This document shows positions 6,722 through 9,883 of a DNA stretch of 9,883 nt, in pieces. Source of the stretch: an uncultured Clostridium sp. (GTDB lineage Bacteria > Bacillota > Clostridia > TANB77 > CAG-508); assembly GCA_905203195.1 (NCBI GenBank), contig CAJKVD010000014.1, positions 1 to 9,883 on the forward strand, given 5' to 3'. How positions within the stretch are numbered: position 1 is the stretch's first letter; each line of letters starts with the position of its first letter. Under the pieces are notes generated by a model. That model made no database searches. It saw only the letters and a program-made list of their open reading frames with translations, and was not told the origin of the DNA. A program made the position numbers and the translations under genes.

Positions 6722-6871
6722 TTAACATGCCAACCACATAATGCCAACACACGCCAACGCTACTCCTATTATAAATAACCAACCTGTTAATGGAAGTAAT
6801 AACACAAGTAATATTCCCAATCCTATTCCAATAAGACACACACCTATAGTTTTTCTTAATAAATGAAACAT
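6722..6871 (-). CDS. Small membrane protein of 49 residues upstream of spoVM
   Basis: The frame starts MFHLLRKTIG and ends VGIMWLAC. A short basic N-terminus leads into two hydrophobic segments (about 9-26 and 31-48) separated by PLTGW, which suggests a two-helix hairpin in the membrane. AAGGGAG (minus strand, 6885-6879) lies 7 nt before the ATG, a good site. The stop is 20 bp before the spoVM start and the spoVM binding site fills the gap, so the two genes form a tight pair. I recognise the general look of clostridial small hypothetical membrane proteins but know no function. Its pairing with spoVM makes a sporulation role thinkable but unproven. A sporulation sigma promoter could not be identified with confidence upstream. 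Confidence 0.75.
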   Translation of the reverse strand: MFHLLRKTIGVCLIGIGLGILLVLLLPLTGWLFIIGVALACVGIMWLAC

Positions 6872-6960
6872 GCTATTTCTCCCTTCTTTCAAGTAGCTTT
6901 TCTACTTTCTTTTATATATTATTCTAAAATATTTTATTTGTTCCTATTTATGTAAAATTC

Positions 6961-6987
6961 TTGACTATTAAAGCAAAATATTATAAT
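6961..6987 (+). promoter_or_regulatory. Candidate promoter of nth
   Basis: TTGACT (6961-6966) is followed after 15 nt by TATAAT (6982-6987). An alternative -10 hexamer TAATAT (6984-6989) would give the normal 17-nt spacing. Transcription would begin at about 6994, some 25 nt before the ATG. The hexamers are good; the short spacing lowers confidence. Confidence 0.45.
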
Positions 6988-7018
6988 ATTTTAAAAATGA
7001 ATAAGAAAGGACTTTTAT

Positions 7019-7660
7019 ATGACTAAACAAAATGCAAAAAAAATAATAGAAATTCTAAATTCAACTTATCCTGACGCCACTTGCAGTCTGGATTTTACAA
7101 CACCATTTGAAATAGTTGTTGCTGTTATGCTTTCTGCACAGTGTACTGATGAACGTGTTAATAAAACTACTCCTGAACTATTTTCAAAATGTAAAAAAAT
7201 TGAAGATTATGCAAATATAGATATTAATGATTTAGAAAAAATAATTCACCCTTGTGGTTTTTATAAAAACAAAGCTAAAAATATAAAACTTTGTGCAAAT
7301 CAAATATTAGAAAATTTTGATGGAAAAGTTCCAAATAATATGGAAGATTTACTAACACTAGCTGGTGTTGGAAGAAAATCTGCTAATGTAGTTTTATTAG
7401 AAGCTTTTGGAATTGCAAACGGAATTGCTGTAGATACACACGCAAAACGTATATCTAATTTAATGGGATTCTCTAAAGAAAAAGAACCAGAAAAAATCGA
7501 GCAGGACTTATTAAAATTAATACCTAAAAATTATCTTCCAAGTGTTAACCATCTTTTTGTTTGGCATGGTAGAAATACCTGTATTGCCAGAAAACCCAAA
7601 TGTGAATCTTGTACTGTTAAAGATTATTGTGAATTTTATAAAACTAAAAAATCTGTATAA
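7019..7660 (+). CDS. nth: Endonuclease III, DNA glycosylase/AP lyase
   Basis: Endonuclease III removes oxidised pyrimidines from DNA and nicks the abasic site, the first step of base excision repair. The 213 residues are the usual length. The helix-hairpin-helix LAGVGRKSANVVL (114-126) contains catalytic Lys120, and Asp139 lies in VDTHAKR. The [4Fe-4S] loop is Cys188-x6-Cys195-x2-Cys198-x5-Cys204. The ATG at 7019 follows GAAAGGA at 7 nt. It is divergent from the spoVM pair, and the small Cys-rich gene follows in the same direction after 55 bp. In the B. subtilis version of this neighbourhood nth is not present, so it looks inserted or rearranged here. Intact. Confidence 0.97.
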   Translation: MTKQNAKKIIEILNSTYPDATCSLDFTTPFEIVVAVMLSAQCTDERVNKTTPELFSKCKKIEDYANIDINDLEKIIHPCGFYKNKAKNIKLCANQILENFDGKVPNNMEDLLTLAGVGRKSANVVLLEAFGIANGIAVDTHAKRISNLMGFSKEKEPEKIEQDLLKLIPKNYLPSVNHLFVWHGRNTCIARKPKCESCTVKDYCEFYKTKKSV

Positions 7661-7715
7661 TTTGTATAATTCTGAGCATACTATTTTTGTAATATTTTTT
7701 AGGGAAGTGATTTTT

Positions 7716-7865
7716 TTGACAAATATTAATTGTTCTGCTAATTGTATTTATCAAAGAGATGGTAAGTGTTGCTACAATATTGTAGCTATGTCAAGTATTT
7801 CTAATAACTATGACTGTGCCTATTACATTCCTTTTCTAAAAAATACCAATAATTATATGATATAA
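7716..7865 (+). CDS. Cys-rich small protein of 49 residues, TTG start
   Basis: The protein begins MTNINCSANCIYQRDGKC, with Cys6, Cys10, Cys18, Cys19 and Cys34. The C-x3-C-x7-CC arrangement and a later DCAYY suggest a small metal-binding or redox-active fold. Short clostridial proteins with a C...C.Y...GKC pattern are known to me only as hypotheticals. The start is TTG at 7716: AGGGAAGTGA (7701-7710) is the only good binding site, and homology-like sequence begins exactly there. Extending the frame upstream would run into nth in another frame with no binding site, so I reject the longer reading. It follows nth by 55 bp and may share its transcript. It is cytoplasmic by sequence: no signal peptide. 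Function unknown. Confidence 0.65.
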   Translation: MTNINCSANCIYQRDGKCCYNIVAMSSISNNYDCAYYIPFLKNTNNYMI

Positions 7866-7929
7866 AATTTAATATACAATTTTTATTAAGTTTTTAGATT
7901 AATAACAAAACATTTTTTCAAAAAACTTT

Positions 7930-7970
7930 AAGGGCAAGAACATATGTTAACATATATTCTTGCCCTTTTG
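7930..7970. terminator. Palindromic terminator between the Cys-rich gene and the 61-residue gene
   Basis: AAGGGCAAGAACATATGTT (7930-7948) faces its inverted copy (7949-7967), giving a stem of about 17 bp with a TTAA loop. The only irregularity is a C-A pair on the plus strand, which becomes a G-U wobble in minus-strand RNA. The plus strand continues TTTTG and the minus strand TTAAAGTTTTTT. It starts 5 bp from the stop of the 61-residue gene and probably ends both convergent transcripts. Confidence 0.7.
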
Positions 7971-7972
7971 TA

Positions 7973-8158
7973 CTACCTATTTCTTAGCCTATAAATTTCA
8001 TAAGCCTTGTAGTACCATGAAAATAAAACTGCCACTGCTGATAATCCAATCATTACACTCTTATTAGCTATTGCTAAACCTGCCAAAAAAGTTGCTACTA
8101 ATTTAGCTCCTTCGTGATTAAACCACCAACTTTTAAATTTAATTTTAAATTTAAGCAT
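7973..8158 (-). CDS. Small membrane protein of 61 residues, unknown function
   Basis: A basic N-terminus (MLKFKIKFKSWW) precedes one long hydrophobic stretch, about residues 18-50 (AKLVATFLAGLAIANKS, then VMIGLSAVAVLFSWYY), which could be one long or two short membrane helices. The C-terminus is basic (YRLRNR). AAGGAGG lies just upstream of the ATG. Its own promoter (8235-8263) and the terminator directly after its stop show an independent transcription unit. It lies after rpe, where B. subtilis carries thiN, but has no resemblance to ThiN. I do not recognise a family. The strong expression signals argue that it is real. Confidence 0.75.
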   Translation of the reverse strand: MLKFKIKFKSWWFNHEGAKLVATFLAGLAIANKSVMIGLSAVAVLFSWYYKAYEIYRLRNR

Positions 8159-8234
8159 ATAATCCTCCTTTTATTGCTCGGATGATTTCCCATCCACCAA
8201 ATGATTTATGGGTTACTACAGTTTTATCATCATT

Positions 8235-8263
8235 ATTTTACCAAAATTTTTTCAAAAAGTCAA
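8235..8263 (-). promoter_or_regulatory. Strong sigma-A promoter of the 61-residue membrane protein gene
   Basis: The minus strand reads TTGACT (8263-8258), exactly 17 nt of spacer, then TAAAAT (8240-8235) preceded by TGG, an extended -10. Transcription would start near 8228, leaving a leader of about 70 nt. The leader holds GGATG-GGAAAT-CATCC, a small 5-bp hairpin ahead of the ribosome binding site. The promoter begins 17 bp past the end of rpe. Confidence 0.7.
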
Positions 8264-8279
8264 TTATGTAAATTGTTGA

Positions 8280-8939
8280 TTATGCTTTCATCTCTCTTAT
8301 TATCTCACCATAATCTTTAGCTATTAAAATAGCAGTACCAGCAACTAAAATATTTGCTCCCGCTTCTTTTACACTATCCATTGTTCTCAAATTTATTCCA
8401 CCATCTACTTCTATATCTATTTCCAAATTATTTTTATCAATATATTGCTTTAATTCTTTAACTTTTTCAACCATATCAGAAAGCATAGTTTGTCCACCTT
8501 TGCCAGGCTCAACAGTCATAACAAGAACTAAGTGAACATATAGCAAAAACTTATAAATTTTTTCTATTGGAGTTTCTGGTTTAATGCTAATTCCAACTTT
8601 TGCATGCACTTCTTTGATTCTATTTATATTTTCCATTACTTCTTCATCATTTGTACAAGCCTCATAATGAAAAGTTATTATATTAGGTTCTACCGCTTCA
8701 AAATCATTAATAGCCTGATCCACATCTTCTACCATCAAATGTATATCTAGTGGTAAATTTGAAAGTCTTTTTATATATTCTGCATATCCTAACATTTTTT
8801 TATAAGTATCTTTTTCTACAAATTTTCCATCCATAACATCTATATGGAAATAATCTGTTTTTGCCTTTTCCAATGCTAAAAATGTTTCAGCCTCTTTATT
8901 TTTTTCTGTTGATAATATTGATGTTGATATTTCTACCAT
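8280..8939 (-). CDS. rpe: Ribulose-phosphate 3-epimerase
   Basis: This enzyme interconverts D-ribulose 5-phosphate and D-xylulose 5-phosphate in the pentose phosphate pathway, using a metal-bound TIM barrel. The 219 residues are of normal length. Metal and catalytic residues are His32 and Asp34 in FHIDVMDGKFV, His67 in DIHLMVE and Asp179 in EVDGGIN; the phosphate-binding end is VAGTAI (199-204). The motif usually read as MTVNPGFGGQ is MTVEPGKGGQ (141-150), a divergent version. The ATG overlaps the end of rsgA by 7 bp (ATGGTAG), with GGAG upstream inside rsgA, so translation is probably coupled. The rsgA-rpe pair is conserved in B. subtilis. Confidence 0.94.
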   Translation of the reverse strand: MVEISTSILSTEKNKEAETFLALEKAKTDYFHIDVMDGKFVEKDTYKKMLGYAEYIKRLSNLPLDIHLMVEDVDQAINDFEAVEPNIITFHYEACTNDEEVMENINRIKEVHAKVGISIKPETPIEKIYKFLLYVHLVLVMTVEPGKGGQTMLSDMVEKVKELKQYIDKNNLEIDIEVDGGINLRTMDSVKEAGANILVAGTAILIAKDYGEIIREMKA

Positions 8940-9802
8940 TTTCTTCTCTCCTTTTCCTTTAATTGTTCATATATTTTACAAAATCTATCATATCTTTCTT
9001 GTGATATTTTTCCTTTAACTAAAGCATCTTTTATACCACAATTTTCTTCTTTTATATGTGTACAACCTGTAAATTCGCATTTTTTTATATATGGCTTAAA
9101 TTCTATAAAATATTTTTCCAAATCTTTTGATTGTATTTCAGAAATCTCAAATGTTGCAAAACCCGGCGTATCTGCTATATATGTATCTTTTTCTATTTCA
9201 TATAGCTTTATTGTTGTTGTTGTATTTTTTCCTCTTTTATTTTTTTGACTTATTTCTCCTTCTTTAGTTAATTCTTCTTGAAATATTCCATTTATTAATG
9301 TAGACTTTCCTACACCTGAGTTTCCTGAAAAAGCATTTATATTGCCTTTTATTGCTTTTTTTAGTTCGTTCACTCCTTTTTTCTCTTTTGCCTGTGTTTC
9401 TATCACTTTATATCCTATATTTTCATATATTTCCTTTATTTTTTGCATTTGATTCTTTTTATCTAAATCAATTTTATTTAACACTATTACAACTTTTACT
9501 TTTAAATATTCTGCAAATGCTATCTGTTTATCTAATAATAATAAATCTGGCTTTGGATCCTTGCTTGATACCACCAATACCATCTGTGTAATATTTGCAA
9601 GCTTTGGCCTCTTTATATATACAATTCTTGGTAAAACCGTTTCAATTGTTCCATTTTCATTAAACTCTACAATATCTCCAACAATTGGTGTTATCTCTTC
9701 TTTTTTTAATTTTCCTCTTGGAATCAACTCATAAATCTTTTCATCTTCTCTATTTATTACTTTATATAAATTAGAACTGCTTTCTATAATTACTCCTTGC
9801 AT
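8933..9802 (-). CDS. rsgA: Small-subunit ribosome biogenesis GTPase RsgA
   Basis: RsgA is a circularly permuted GTPase that helps late 30S maturation and checks the decoding centre. The 289 residues are of normal length. An N-terminal OB-fold (about 1-65) is followed by the GTPase with motifs in permuted order: G4 NKID (109-112), G1 GNSGVGKS (160-167), the TTTT G2 region (194-197) and G3 DTPG (211-214). The C-terminal zinc finger uses Cys242, Cys247, His249 and Cys255. AAAGGAG precedes the ATG. It is first of the rsgA-rpe pair in the window; by analogy with B. subtilis (cpgA), a Ser/Thr kinase gene (prkC/pknB) would be expected just beyond the right edge. Confidence 0.96.
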   Translation of the reverse strand: MQGVIIESSSNLYKVINREDEKIYELIPRGKLKKEEITPIVGDIVEFNENGTIETVLPRIVYIKRPKLANITQMVLVVSSKDPKPDLLLLDKQIAFAEYLKVKVVIVLNKIDLDKKNQMQKIKEIYENIGYKVIETQAKEKKGVNELKKAIKGNINAFSGNSGVGKSTLINGIFQEELTKEGEISQKNKRGKNTTTTIKLYEIEKDTYIADTPGFATFEISEIQSKDLEKYFIEFKPYIKKCEFTGCTHIKEENCGIKDALVKGKISQERYDRFCKIYEQLKEKERRKW

Positions 9803-9844
9803 TTTTTCTCCTTTTCAAATAACAAATTTACATTTTATTACCAG

Positions 9845-9870
9845 AAAGGAATGGATAATTCCATTCCCTT
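9845..9870 (-). other. Hairpin upstream of rsgA, possible weak terminator or attenuator
   Basis: Arms 9845-9855 and 9860-9870 form 11 bp around a four-base loop. The only non-Watson-Crick pair is a G-U wobble in minus-strand RNA, against A-C on the plus strand, so it acts on transcripts entering from the right. Only TTT follows the stem, so termination would be weak. It lies 43 bp ahead of rsgA and could be the end of the upstream gene or an internal processing site. Confidence 0.45.
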
Positions 9871-9883
9871 CTCTTATTTTGTA

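Noticed and set aside
6945..6973. Sigma-E-like promoter for the spoVM pair (CATAAATA on the minus strand)
   Set aside because: The -10 part is suggestive, but the region 13-15 nt upstream fits the sigma-E -35 consensus at only about three of seven positions, and it overlaps the divergent nth promoter in AT-rich DNA where such matches arise by chance.

Overview
The window looks like the chromosome of a low-GC, endospore-forming member of the Bacillota, most likely a clostridial lineage. The grounds are very AT-rich intergenic DNA, strong AGGAGG-type ribosome binding sites, sigma-A-like promoters, a tig-clpP-clpX cluster, a zinc-ribbon L28, and a 24-residue SpoVM homologue, which marks a sporulation programme. 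No phage, transposase, CRISPR, toxin-antitoxin, rRNA or tRNA gene was found; most of the window is housekeeping DNA.

Left edge (1-1309): the start of a minus-strand gene for a membrane-anchored protein runs off the window behind a perfect TTGACA/TATAAT promoter. It diverges from a plus-strand M14 zinc carboxypeptidase (gamma-D-glutamyl-diamino-acid endopeptidase type) that carries one extra base at about 724. Removing that base restores the family motif exactly. The gene meets the next minus-strand cluster head-on across about 195 bp that hold a CG-rich palindrome, a 20-bp hairpin and an intrinsic terminator.

Protein quality control (1310-6300, minus strand): a promoter with an extended -10 box at 6273-6300 drives trigger factor, clpP and clpX. 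These supply the nascent-chain chaperone and the two parts of the ClpXP protease. With no terminator visible between them, a CmpB-like (PF06541) membrane protein and a class I fructose-bisphosphate aldolase may be read on the same transcript, which ends at the terminator at 1268-1309.

Middle (6300-7970): rpmB (L28) is on the plus strand. It converges on two very short minus-strand genes, a 49-residue membrane protein and spoVM, with one shared bidirectional terminator whose loop contains the rpmB stop codon. Diverging from these are nth (endonuclease III) and a 49-residue Cys-rich protein with a TTG start.

Right (7970-9883, minus strand): rsgA and rpe overlap by 7 bp and are followed by a 61-residue membrane protein with its own strong promoter. 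In Bacillus subtilis the order is prpC-prkC-cpgA(rsgA)-rpe-thiN-spoVM-rpmB. Here rsgA, rpe, spoVM and rpmB are still close together, but thiN is absent and nth plus small genes lie between. This context independently supports the spoVM call. I see no clear new multi-gene system. The best discoveries are the overlooked short genes (spoVM, its 49-residue partner and the Cys-rich protein) and the structured intergenic elements.
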